Origin: Lysinibacillus sphaericus OT4b.31
GTDB taxonomy: Bacteria > Bacillota > Bacilli > Bacillales_A > Planococcaceae
Assembly (NCBI RefSeq): GCF_000392615.1
Contig: NZ_KB933398.1
Span: 439,729 to 503,728, forward strand
Reading direction: 5' to 3'
DNA length: 64,000 bases
The notes under the pieces were generated by a model. That model was not told the origin of the DNA, did no database searches, and saw nothing but the letters and a program-made list of their open reading frames with translations. Positions 56,574 to 64,000 of this stretch are shown here, one piece after another. How positions within the stretch are numbered: position 1 is the first letter of the stretch; the number at the start of each line of letters is the position of its first letter. A program made the translations under genes and the position numbers.

Positions 56574-56654
56574 CCGCCTTTATCCTTGTTTTTATGGGAG
56601 AAGTATGGCACACTGATAGTGAATATATTACATATTTATGGAGGGGTTTTTTGC

Positions 56655-57035
56655 ATGAGCACACCTAAAGACTTACGATACTCTGAAGAACATGAATGGG
56701 TAAAAGTAGAAGACGGTAAAGTACGTATCGGTATTTCACACTTCGCACAATCTGAACTTGGAGATATCGTGTTCGTTGAGCTTCCACAAGTTGGCGATGA
56801 AATCAAAACAGATGATCCATTCGGTAGTGTTGAATCAGTAAAAACTGTTTCTGAATTATACGCGCCTATCTCAGGTAAAGTGGTTGAAGTAAATGCTGAT
56901 TTAGAAGATAGCCCGGAATTCGTAAATGAATCACCATATGAAAAAGCATGGATGATCGTTGTAGAGCCTGCTGACGCATCAGAAATTGAAAAACTTATGA
57001 CAGCAGATCAATACGAAGAAATGATTGCTGAATAA
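56655..57035 (+). CDS. gcvH: Glycine cleavage system H protein
   Basis: 126 residues. The lipoyl-lysine is Lys63 in [16 protein letters not shown], and [16 protein letters not shown] is the family start. ATG 56655 follows GGAGGGG. It shuttles the aminomethyl group in glycine cleavage and, in Bacillus, also serves as carrier for lipoate made or transferred by LipL. As in Bacillus subtilis it is not next to the other gcv genes. Confidence 0.95.
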   Translation: MSTPKDLRYSEEHEWVKVEDGKVRIGISHFAQSELGDIVFVELPQVGDEIKTDDPFGSVESVKTVSELYAPISGKVVEVNADLEDSPEFVNESPYEKAWMIVVEPADASEIEKLMTADQYEEMIAE

Positions 57036-57056
57036 AGACAAGCTTGTAGCACCTGA

Positions 57057-57084
57057 AAACGTCGGAAAACACCGACGTTTTTTA
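57057..57084 (+). terminator. Rho-independent terminator after gcvH
   Basis: AAAACGTCGG pairs with CCGACGTTTT around a six-base loop; T-run at the end. Confidence 0.9.
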
Positions 57085-57131
57085 TTATATAATGAGAAAT
57101 AAAGGGTAGAAGTCTAAATGGGGGTGGCGTG

Positions 57132-57473
57132 ATGTTCGAGGGGAAATGTTTAATCGTGGAAGGCCGTTCGGATAAGCTTCAAATTGAACCTATTTTGAGT
57201 GGAAATGTTATAATACTGTGTACAAATGGTACTATCGGTGTTCATCAATTAGAAGAGTTATTGGATCCTTATGAGGGCTGTGAGCTATACACATTTTTTG
57301 ATGCTGATCCATCAGGTGATAAGCTGCGGGCACTAATGGACAGACATTATCCAGAGGCGGAGCATTTACGAACGATGCCAACCTATAAAGAAGTAGAGAC
57401 GACACCAAGGAAAGTGCTAGCAATGATTTTACTGCGCGCACATTTCTCAATCCATAATGAATATATTTTGTAA
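57132..57473 (+). CDS. Toprim domain protein YusF
   Basis: 113 residues. The Toprim glutamate lies in CLIVEGRSDKLQIEP and the DxD in FFDADPSGDKLR, so the metal site is complete. This matches Bacillus subtilis YusF. Toprim proteins of this small type may bind or cut nucleic acid; the function is unknown. ATG 57132 lies behind GGGGTGG; GTG 57129 is the alternative. It ends two bases before yusE or 14 bases before its preferred ATG. Confidence 0.88.
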   Translation: MFEGKCLIVEGRSDKLQIEPILSGNVIILCTNGTIGVHQLEELLDPYEGCELYTFFDADPSGDKLRALMDRHYPEAEHLRTMPTYKEVETTPRKVLAMILLRAHFSIHNEYIL

Positions 57474-57487
57474 GGTTGCGTGAAAAG

Positions 57488-57799
57488 ATGGAAGAATGGT
57501 CAAAAGAGCAGTGGGAAGTTGCTATGCAGTCTGGTAAAAAAACTGCCTTTTATTTATATACACCTATGTGTGGGACGTGTGCAGTCGCATCTAAAATGAT
57601 AAATATCGTTGAGCAACTGTTGCCACAGATTCAGTTTGGTAAAGCTAATATGAATTTTTTGGAGCCTTTAGCTTATGAGCACCAAATTGAAAGTGTACCA
57701 TGCTTACTTATTAGTGATGGCGATAAAGTTACAGAAAAGGTATATGCTTTTCAATCCGTACCATTTTTATACGAATTGTTAAAAAAACCGATTGACTGA
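57488..57799 (+). CDS. Thioredoxin-like protein YusE
   Basis: 103 residues with a thioredoxin fold. The redox motif is CGTC (Cys28 to Cys31) in LYTPMCGTCAVASKM, and the cis-proline lies in IESVPCLLIS. It matches the YusE position between yusF and the metNPQ operon. ATG 57488 is chosen; TTG 57476 four codons upstream is nearer to AAGG but has almost no spacing. The partner is unknown. Confidence 0.85.
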   Translation: MEEWSKEQWEVAMQSGKKTAFYLYTPMCGTCAVASKMINIVEQLLPQIQFGKANMNFLEPLAYEHQIESVPCLLISDGDKVTEKVYAFQSVPFLYELLKKPID

Positions 57800-57820
57800 A
57801 CTTTGCTAGCGTGGTAAAGT
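57792..57820 (+). promoter_or_regulatory. Promoter candidate of the met operon
   Basis: -35 TTGACT (57792-57797), 17-base spacer, -10 TAAAGT (57815-57820). It overlaps the yusE stop and lies upstream of the S-box leader. Confidence 0.45.
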
Positions 57821-57875
57821 ATCAATTATATTAATTTTATTCAGCATACGTTCTAAATGAAAATAAAATATCGAA

Positions 57876-57983
57876 CTCTTATGAAGAGTGGCGGAGGGAA
57901 GTGCCCGATGAAGCCCGGCAACCATCACATATGTGAAAAGGTGCCAAATCACCCAAAGAAATTTTCTTTGAAAGATGAGAGAA
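57876..57983 (+). promoter_or_regulatory. S-box (SAM-I) riboswitch
   Basis: The conserved S-box parts occur in order: CTCTTATGAAGAG, GGCGGAGGGA, GCCCGATGAAGCCCGGCAACC, GGTGCCAAATC, and GATGAGAG, which closes P1. Binding of S-adenosylmethionine should favour the terminator at 58003 and switch off metNPQ. Confidence 0.96.
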
Positions 57984-58002
57984 CGGTTCAACGTATAAAG
58001 TA

Positions 58003-58042
58003 CGTGACCCCTTCAACTTGTCTGCAAGTGAAGGGGTTTTCT
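58003..58042 (+). terminator. Riboswitch-controlled terminator
   Basis: ACCCCTTCAACTTG pairs with CAAGTGAAGGGGTT around TCTG, followed by a short T-run. It is the expression platform of the S-box. Confidence 0.92.
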
Positions 58043-58065
58043 ATATGAGAAAAGGAGTATTTGCT

Positions 58066-59094
58066 ATGATACAGCTTCAAAATATTACGAAGAAGTACAA
58101 AACCACGAATGGCGAATTAACAGCAGTCAAAGATGTCAACCTTTCCATTAATAAAGGTGAAATCTTTGGTATTATCGGCTATAGTGGCGCTGGTAAAAGT
58201 ACGATGATTCGGTTATTAAACGGTTTAGAAAAGCCGACATCTGGTACGGTGACGGTTAACAACGAAGAATTTTCATCTATTAAAGGGCAAAAGCTCCGAA
58301 ATGCTAGACAAAAAGTAAGTATGATTTTTCAACATTTTAACTTACTTTGGTCTCGAACAGTTGCGGAAAATATTGCTTTCCCATTAGAAATTGCAGGTAT
58401 ACCTAAAGCACAACGAGAGGCACGCGTGAATGAATTGATTGCACTTGTTGGTCTAGAGGGCCGTGACAAAGCGTATCCATCACAGCTATCGGGTGGACAA
58501 AAACAACGCGTTGGTATCGCACGTGCGTTGGCCAATAATCCTGAAGTATTGTTATGTGATGAAGCAACATCAGCACTGGATCCAGAGACAACAGATGCAA
58601 TTCTTGATTTGCTTGTAGACATTAACGAACGATTAGGCCTAACAATTGTCTTAATCACACATGAGATGCATGTAATTCGTAAAATTTGTCATCGTGTGGC
58701 GGTGATGGAGGCTGGAGAAATTGTTGAACGTGGTGAGGTATTGCAAGTATTCCAAGCACCGCAAGCGGCTATAACGAAAAAGTTTGTATCTCAAATTACC
58801 GATACGAAGGAAACACAGGAAACCGTGGCTCAGCTAAGGCTGAATTATCCTACTGGTCAACTTGTCAAACTTGTCTTTGTAGGTGAAAAAACAAAGCAGC
58901 CTGTTATTTCACATCTAGTGAAGCAGTTTGATGTTGACATGAGTATTGTTCATGGTAACATTTCGCAAACTAAAAATGGCGCATACGGTACGCTCATTGT
59001 ACAAATTGATGGTTCAGAGACCAATGTGACTGCTGCTTTAAGTTATTTAAATACAGTAGAAGTACAAACGGAGGTGATTACAGATGCTAACTAG
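58066..59094 (+). CDS. metN: Methionine ABC transporter ATP-binding protein
   Basis: 342 residues. Walker A GYSGAGKST, signature LSGGQKQRVGIARAL, Walker B VLLCDEATSALDP and a C-terminal NIL regulatory domain (about 265-342) that senses methionine. ATG 58066 follows AAAGGAG; longer in-frame starts run into the riboswitch terminator. It overlaps metP by eleven bases. It powers import of L- or D-methionine and related compounds, and is under SAM riboswitch control. Confidence 0.96.
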   Translation: MIQLQNITKKYKTTNGELTAVKDVNLSINKGEIFGIIGYSGAGKSTMIRLLNGLEKPTSGTVTVNNEEFSSIKGQKLRNARQKVSMIFQHFNLLWSRTVAENIAFPLEIAGIPKAQREARVNELIALVGLEGRDKAYPSQLSGGQKQRVGIARALANNPEVLLCDEATSALDPETTDAILDLLVDINERLGLTIVLITHEMHVIRKICHRVAVMEAGEIVERGEVLQVFQAPQAAITKKFVSQITDTKETQETVAQLRLNYPTGQLVKLVFVGEKTKQPVISHLVKQFDVDMSIVHGNISQTKNGAYGTLIVQIDGSETNVTAALSYLNTVEVQTEVITDAN

Positions 59095-59752
59095 TCTCTT
59101 TCCGAATGTCGACTGGGAAAAAATGTGGGAAGCGACATATGAAACACTATATATGACTTCTATCTCAGCAGTTGTAACCTTTATTCTTGGGTTAGCAATT
59201 GGCATCATCCTATTTCTAACAAGTCCTAACCAACTATGGGCTAATAAATTGGTTAACTTTTTAACAGGCTCGGTCGTTAATATATTCCGCTCGATTCCGT
59301 TTATCGTGTTAATCATCTTATTAATTCCATTCACGAAATTTTTACTTGGGACAATCCGTGGGGCAGATGCAGCCTTACCTGCACTAATTATAGGTGCCGC
59401 ACCGTTCTATGCACGAATGGTATTAATAGCTTTACGTGAAATTGATAGAGGTGTCATTGAGGCGGCTCGTTCAATGGGGGCAAAAACTTCTACAATTATT
59501 TGGAAAGTTTTAATTCCTGAATCCTTGCCTGCACTTATTTCGGGCCTTACAGTAACTGCAGTTGCACTTGTCGGCTATACAGCAATGGCAGGCATTATTG
59601 GTGCTGGTGGTCTCGGGAACTTAGCCTTTTTAGATGGTTTCCAACGTAATCGTCAAGACGTAACATTAATGGCAACGATTTTAATTTTAGTAGTAGTATT
59701 TATCATTCAATGGATTGGCGACATGATAACAGCCAAAACAGACAAACGTTAA
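59084..59752 (+). CDS. metP: Methionine ABC transporter permease
   Basis: 222 residues with five or six membrane helices. The EAA loop EAARSMGAKTSTIIWKVLIPE contacts MetN, and the MetI-family GYTAMAGIIGAGGLGNLA end segment is intact. Its start lies within metN, so synthesis is coupled. It forms the membrane channel of the methionine importer. Confidence 0.95.
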   Translation: MLTSLFPNVDWEKMWEATYETLYMTSISAVVTFILGLAIGIILFLTSPNQLWANKLVNFLTGSVVNIFRSIPFIVLIILLIPFTKFLLGTIRGADAALPALIIGAAPFYARMVLIALREIDRGVIEAARSMGAKTSTIIWKVLIPESLPALISGLTVTAVALVGYTAMAGIIGAGGLGNLAFLDGFQRNRQDVTLMATILILVVVFIIQWIGDMITAKTDKR

Positions 59753-59813
59753 GGTTATTCCGGTTTCATACCGCTAACATATTTTTGAACAAGATAAAAG
59801 GGAGTGTAAACAA

Positions 59814-60665
59814 ATGAAGAAGTTTTTAGCAGGTTTATTCTTATCAGTCCTTGTACTAGCTCTAGCAGCTTGTGGTGCCGATAAAAAAGAAGATGCAGGT
59901 TCAACAACTGGAGATAAAGCAGACGATAAGGAAAATGTAACATTAACTGTAGGTGCATCTAATACACCACATGCAGTCATCTTAGAAGAAGCAAAATCAA
60001 TTTTAGCTGAACAAGGTATTGATCTAAAAATTGAAACGTATACAGATTATGTACTACCAAACCAAGATTTAGAATCTAAAACTCTTGATGCAAACTATTT
60101 CCAACATATTCCTTACTTAGATTTACAAATCAAAGATAATGGTTATGATTTCGTCAATGCTGGCGGTGTTCACATCGAGCCAATCGGAATTTACTCTAAA
60201 AAATATAAGACTCTTGAGGACCTGCCAGAAGGTGCAACGATCTTACTTTCTAACTCTGTTTCAGACCACGGGCGTATGCTTTCATTATTAGAAGCTAAAG
60301 GCTTAATTAAATTAAAAGAGGGTATCGACAAAACAGCAGCTGAAATCAAAGACATCGCAGAAAATCCTAAAAACTTTAAATTCGATGCAAATACTGCACC
60401 AGAAATGCTGGTACAAATGTTTGAAAATGAAGAAGGCGACGCAGTTCTTATCAACTCCAACTTCGCAATTGATAACGGTTTAAACCCAACGGAAGATGCA
60501 ATCTCTCTTGAAGATAAAGAGTCACCATATGTAAACATTATCGCAGTACGCGCTGGCGATGAAACAAAACCAGGAATTAAAAAATTATTAGAAGTATTAA
60601 CGTCTAAAGAAATCCAAGACTTCATCATTGAAGAGTGGAAGGGCGCAGTTGTACCAGTTAAGTAA
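59814..60665 (+). CDS. metQ: Methionine-binding lipoprotein
   Basis: 283 residues. Lipoprotein signal peptide ends at Cys20 (LALAAC). A short acidic linker and an NLPA-family domain follow, with VGASNTPHAVILE, LDANYFQHIPYLDLQIK and VLINSNFAIDNGLNP as landmarks. ATG 59814 follows AAGGGAG. It captures methionine outside the membrane. It is followed by a strong terminator. Confidence 0.95.
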   Translation: MKKFLAGLFLSVLVLALAACGADKKEDAGSTTGDKADDKENVTLTVGASNTPHAVILEEAKSILAEQGIDLKIETYTDYVLPNQDLESKTLDANYFQHIPYLDLQIKDNGYDFVNAGGVHIEPIGIYSKKYKTLEDLPEGATILLSNSVSDHGRMLSLLEAKGLIKLKEGIDKTAAEIKDIAENPKNFKFDANTAPEMLVQMFENEEGDAVLINSNFAIDNGLNPTEDAISLEDKESPYVNIIAVRAGDETKPGIKKLLEVLTSKEIQDFIIEEWKGAVVPVK

Positions 60666-60691
60666 TTTATTTTAGTAAAGAGTATATGATT

Positions 60692-60728
60692 AAATAGTAC
60701 AAACTTTGGTTTGTACTATTTTTTTTGT
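60692..60728 (+). terminator. Rho-independent terminator of the met operon
   Basis: Perfect 13-base stem AAATAGTACAAAC with GTTTGTACTATTT, four-base loop and eight T. Confidence 0.93.
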
Positions 60729-60866
60729 AAAAATAGAGATAGGTTGCACATTCCTTTAAGACAAAATTCCTACTTTATGAGGAACAATAATAAAAAGAAA
60801 TATATCCTTCTTTTTGTTTATTTCTATTTTTGAAAATTTTCGGTACGGTATAACTAGTTTGAACGA

Positions 60867-61763
60867 ATGGGGCTGTGTAAAATTATTAATAGTCGAAAGT
60901 TTAAGTTGGTAATCATATGCATATTATTTATGTCACTGAATAGTACAACTATAAAGGCAGATAGTATTACAGAAGATGAACGTTCTACATGGATTTGGAA
61001 TCCGTGGATACTTGTGGATAACGAAATTGATACATTACAATTTTTGGAAAACAAACAAATAAACAAAGTTTATTTGCAAATTGATTATGAAATATCAAGA
61101 AGCGTTTATCAAAACTTTATTGAAAAGGCTACAGCGAAAAACATCCTAATATACGCACTTGCTGGGGAAACTTATTGGATTACAGAGAATGGCATGGAGT
61201 ATCAAAATCAACTTATGGATTGGCTTGAGCTTTATCAACGTGAAGCAACCGAGGCACAACGTTTTTTAGGAATACATTTAGATATTGAGCCATATGATAC
61301 AAATATTTGGTCTACAAAACAAACAATCGCGATTCAAACTTATCAACAGTTAGTTATACATGCTAAAAAGAAAGCACGACCATTAAAATTAACACTAGAA
61401 TTAGATATACCTTTTTGGTATGACGAAATCTCATATGAGACTAAATATGGTAAAGGTATTTTATCAGAATGGTTAATTAACTATTCAGATGGTGTGACGA
61501 TAATGGCTTATCGAGATAATTCACAGGACATTATACAAATCGTAAAAAATGAAATTGAATATGCTAAACGAATGGATAAAAAAGTTGTTGTAGGTGTTGA
61601 AACTTTGAAGTCAGCAGAGGGCGACTTAGTTAGCTTCTCAGAAGAAGGAGAAGCATATATGGATCGACAATTGAAAAAAGTTCAAAAACATTTTTTAAAA
61701 AAACAGAGCTTTAAAGGTATTGCAATCCACCATCTTGAAAGTTGGATGGAAATGCGACCGTAA
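60867..61763 (+). CDS. Exported TIM-barrel-like protein of unknown function
   Basis: 298 residues. Signal-peptide-like N-terminus (about 13-31, KLVIICILFMSLNSTTIKA). The rest resembles a glycoside-hydrolase barrel: RSTWIWNPWIL, KVYLQIDYEI, FLGIHLDIEPYDTN (acidic pair on strand 4, as in GH18-like folds), DGVTIMAYRD and KKVVVGVETL. The closely spaced Asp/Glu in DIEP may be catalytic. ATG 60867 has no strong Shine-Dalgarno. Probably acts outside the membrane; the substrate is unknown. Confidence 0.7.
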   Translation: MGLCKIINSRKFKLVIICILFMSLNSTTIKADSITEDERSTWIWNPWILVDNEIDTLQFLENKQINKVYLQIDYEISRSVYQNFIEKATAKNILIYALAGETYWITENGMEYQNQLMDWLELYQREATEAQRFLGIHLDIEPYDTNIWSTKQTIAIQTYQQLVIHAKKKARPLKLTLELDIPFWYDEISYETKYGKGILSEWLINYSDGVTIMAYRDNSQDIIQIVKNEIEYAKRMDKKVVVGVETLKSAEGDLVSFSEEGEAYMDRQLKKVQKHFLKKQSFKGIAIHHLESWMEMRP

Positions 61764-62524
61764 ATGCCAGTTAGTCTTAACGGCTATTCAATTAATCGGG
61801 ACAAAGTTGTCTTGTAATCAGCAATAAAAGGGCATTTTCCTTCATTTGTTCGTTGTCATAAAAGGAAAGAATCTGCAAAACTTCCTCGTCTTATCTGAGG
61901 AATGCAGCAGATTTTTTCTTTTATTTAATGCAATTTTTTTAATTTTTTATTTGTTTAGAATTTGTTTAGAATTTGTTTAGTTCGAACTGTTATATTCTTA
62001 TAAAAGGATACTAATATGATATACTGTAAAACGTTGAAAAAGCTCATAACCACATCAAGTAAAAAGCAATATCCTACCTTTATCTTATCTCCAAAAAAGC
62101 ACATATTAATATATAAATATAACTAGTACGTATTAGTGTGATAGTTTAATTATTTTTTCTTCTTTCGGTAGTTTTGCTGCGAAAGCGGAGCGTCAGATAC
62201 AGAATACTACTTGTACCTCTATACAGAAATTTCTAGAAGCAGTCATACTCATTTGATAATAAGGTTTTTTAAATATAGCTAAGTTTGTTTTTTATTTATT
62301 GTTTAGAATGAATGAAAAATTGTTGAGCCTATACAAATTTGTTATAGAGGATATTATATTAAAAATCGTCAATTTATTGTGGAATATATTCTCCTTATTT
62401 AACAGTAATGAATGAATTAAAAAGAAGGGAATTTGATGAAAATATGACGAAAAACACCTATTGATCATAATAGTTCCACAGTGCAAATAAATATCATATT
62501 AAGAAAATGTAAGAGGAGTATAGG
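61764..62524. other. Long gene-free AT-rich stretch
   Basis: 760 bases without a gene. A terminator-like structure lies at about 61867-61916 (AATCTGC ... GCAGATTTTTT enclosing TTCCTC/GAGGAA). Three direct TTGTTTAGAA repeats follow at about 61948-61979. The rest, to the regulator gene at 62525, has no clear promoter that I can place. Confidence 0.5.
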
Positions 62525-63421
62525 ATGGACACTTTAATTAAAGCGACACAAAAAGTAAATATTTCTAATGAAAGTTATATTGTACCAATTTTCGATGTGT
62601 TAAAGGCAAATGTTATTCGTTCACATATGGAATTGACAGTTATTTTTTTAAAGGCAACTGTAACCGACCCCCATCAAAATAATATGATTGAAGATTTAGA
62701 AGAACAAATTGCTCATTTTCTTGTATCCGAAGTTCGGAATACCGATATGCTTTTTAGGTTAGAGGGAAGTTTACGATGGGGAATTTTGTTACCACAAAAT
62801 GGTGAGGAGGAGGGAAAAGCATTTTTAAATCGAATTTTTCAACTCGTAATAAATGAGAACTTCCCTTTAAAAATCGATTCAACTTTTACATTTCAGGGAA
62901 TTATTGTAGAGGTTAAAAATGATCAAGTAATGTTTGAAGATTTAAAAGATAAACAGTTTGAAGTTTTTAGTCAACTATCAGAACCTTGGAAAATCGAAAT
63001 CGTGACGAGCTTTAAGGCACAACCAATTAAAAAAGTGAAAGTAAGTATTTTAGAGGAAAATACTATTTTTAGCGAAGTATTAGAATTGACAGTTCAAAAA
63101 ATGGTAGTAGATCACTTTCAATTGGAAACAAAAATATTTTCAGATGGGCACGAATTTTTACAGTCAGATTGGTATTTATCTGGACATACGCATATTGTCA
63201 TTATGAATGATATTTTGCCTCGTAAAAATGGCCTCAATGTCTTGCACACATTAAGGCAAATGGCTAATCAAAAGAAATTTATTATTTATATGATGACAAA
63301 TAGAAAGTCTCAGGGAGATATGATCTATGCATATGAAAGTGGCGTTGATGAGTATTTAATTAAGCCATTCGATTTAAATTTATTTCAAGCACAATTAAAA
63401 CGAACATTTGCGAGGTTATGA
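62525..63421 (+). CDS. GGDEF-like / pseudo-receiver regulatory protein
   Basis: 298 residues. The N-terminal half (about 25-150) has the layout of a GGDEF domain (ELTVIFLKATV, DMLFRLEGSLRWGILLP), but the GGDEF signature itself is missing. The C-terminal part (about 170-298) is a response-regulator receiver fold with the end LIKPFDLNLF (Lys280). The residue aligned with the phosphorylated aspartate is Asn228 in IVIMNDILPRKNG; if the alignment shifts by one, Asp229 could serve. It is therefore probably a signalling protein with lost or altered activity. It is followed two bases later by a membrane-protein gene. Confidence 0.7.
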   Translation: MDTLIKATQKVNISNESYIVPIFDVLKANVIRSHMELTVIFLKATVTDPHQNNMIEDLEEQIAHFLVSEVRNTDMLFRLEGSLRWGILLPQNGEEEGKAFLNRIFQLVINENFPLKIDSTFTFQGIIVEVKNDQVMFEDLKDKQFEVFSQLSEPWKIEIVTSFKAQPIKKVKVSILEENTIFSEVLELTVQKMVVDHFQLETKIFSDGHEFLQSDWYLSGHTHIVIMNDILPRKNGLNVLHTLRQMANQKKFIIYMMTNRKSQGDMIYAYESGVDEYLIKPFDLNLFQAQLKRTFARL

Positions 63422-63423
63422 TT

Positions 63424-64000
63424 ATGATTGAATTATCTATTCAATTATTATTATATATTATTGCTATTCTCTTAGTATTTTGCGGTGTAGCAATGATTTA
63501 TTTAATCTATCAAAGAGGGTATGAAGAAAGAAAGAAGCATGAGATTGAAAAGTATATACAAAAAACAAAAATAATTTGGCAGGAGTACTTTCTAGAGGAC
63601 GACCAATTTACTGTTACGCTAATTCCTAAAAATAAAAATCAAATATTAGCGGTAGAACACATATTTTTATCGTATTTAAGAAATATTTCCAATCCGATTA
63701 TTCAACAAAAAATATATAATTTTGCACAAATGTATTTAAAGGACTATTACCAAAATGAATTAAAATCCAAAAACGGGAGTAAGAAAATGAATGCAATGTA
63801 CCGCATTGCTGATTTCCATATAAAAGAGCTTATCAGTACTTGCGAAGTATCCATTAAACACAAACATTCTATAGAAGTATTTCAGCTATTAAAAATATAT
63901 TCTATTCTTGAAAAAGAAAAATTTATACATGAAATATTGCTATGTAATTATTCTTTTTCAGAAAGTGAATATAAAAAGTTATTTTCATATTTAGATGTAG
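63424..64000 (+). CDS. Membrane-anchored protein, 3' partial
   Basis: Starts MIELSIQLLLYIIAILLVFCG, with one N-terminal transmembrane helix, then a cytoplasmic, helix-rich region (about 192 residues present) that runs off the window edge without a stop. The repeated helices (IADFHIKELISTCEVSIK, FQLLKIYSILEKEKFI) may be HEAT-like. ATG 63424 lies two bases after the previous stop, so the two genes form an operon. In some Bacillales a similar regulator-HEAT protein pair precedes a glycosyltransferase; whether that holds here cannot be seen. Confidence 0.65.
   Translation, partial: MIELSIQLLLYIIAILLVFCGVAMIYLIYQRGYEERKKHEIEKYIQKTKIIWQEYFLEDDQFTVTLIPKNKNQILAVEHIFLSYLRNISNPIIQQKIYNFAQMYLKDYYQNELKSKNGSKKMNAMYRIADFHIKELISTCEVSIKHKHSIEVFQLLKIYSILEKEKFIHEILLCNYSFSESEYKKLFSYLDV

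Noticed and set aside
57476-57487. TTG 57476 as yusE start
   Set aside because: The AAGG directly abuts the codon, leaving no spacing; ATG 57488 is preferred, although without certainty.

Overview
The window is a continuous stretch of a low-GC, spore-forming Firmicute chromosome. It is most likely Lysinibacillus (Planococcaceae, close to the L. sphaericus/fusiformis group). The reasons are gene order and content: cggR-gapA-pgk-tpiA-gpmI-eno, secG-est-rnr-smpB-ssrA, a Bacillus-type yus/fad/met locus, a CotF-like spore coat protein, a DltX-containing dlt operon, and frequent TTG/GTG starts behind strong Shine-Dalgarno sequences. No rRNA, tRNA, complete insertion sequence, prophage or CRISPR array was found.

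Layout. 0-2.1 kb: polar amino-acid ABC importer, with the binding protein cut by the window edge. 2.3-9 kb: spore coat protein (minus), LemA/TPM pair, exported S9 peptidase with a strong promoter and a palindromic operator candidate, glutaredoxin-like protein, PaiB-like protein, a 40-residue peptide and a small membrane protein. 9.2-16.5 kb: the lower-glycolysis operon behind a CggR operator. 16.8-21.1 kb (minus): dltX-A-B-C-D for teichoic acid D-alanylation. 21.5-24.5 kb (minus): exported alkaline phosphatase and a transglutaminase-like lipoprotein. 24.7-30.8 kb: secG, carboxylesterase, RNase R, SmpB, a FemAB/GNAT-like gene and tmRNA.

30.8-36.1 kb is an AT-rich accessory region directly downstream of ssrA. 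It holds three translationally coupled genes of unknown function on the minus strand, a GNAT gene and a 56-residue membrane peptide separated by a shared terminator-plus-promoter-like repeat, an insertion-sequence remnant, and a NUMOD4-like protein. 36.3-38.8 kb: Na/Pi cotransporter family protein, a 21-bp tandem repeat array and an OsmC protein. 39-44.2 kb: a surface-glycan cluster with an undecaprenyl-phosphate sugar transferase, a GT4 glycosyltransferase, two FemAB/GNAT-like proteins and a polysaccharide deacetylase, followed by two tandem copies of a 149-bp structured repeat. 44.6-46.9 kb: hutI-hutG. 46.9-50 kb: FAD oxidoreductase, 5'-3' exonuclease, C39-like protein and thioredoxin-like protein. 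50.5-57.8 kb: fadN-fadA-fadE with a FadR operator, then yusI, gcvH, yusF and yusE. 57.8-60.7 kb: an S-box (SAM) riboswitch in front of metN-metP-metQ. 60.9-64 kb: an exported TIM-barrel-like protein, then the start of an operon with a GGDEF-like/pseudo-receiver regulator and a partial membrane protein.

The most unusual content is non-coding: (i) the cassette-like repeats at 34.0-35.2 kb, (ii) 21-bp phased tandem repeats at four intergenic sites, and (iii) a dispersed two-hairpin repeat with compensatory changes. Three genes also have their best Shine-Dalgarno spacing on ATA, CTG or ATT codons rather than on the nearest standard start. The unknown three-gene module beside tmRNA is the best candidate for an undescribed protein system, but the sequence alone gives it no function.
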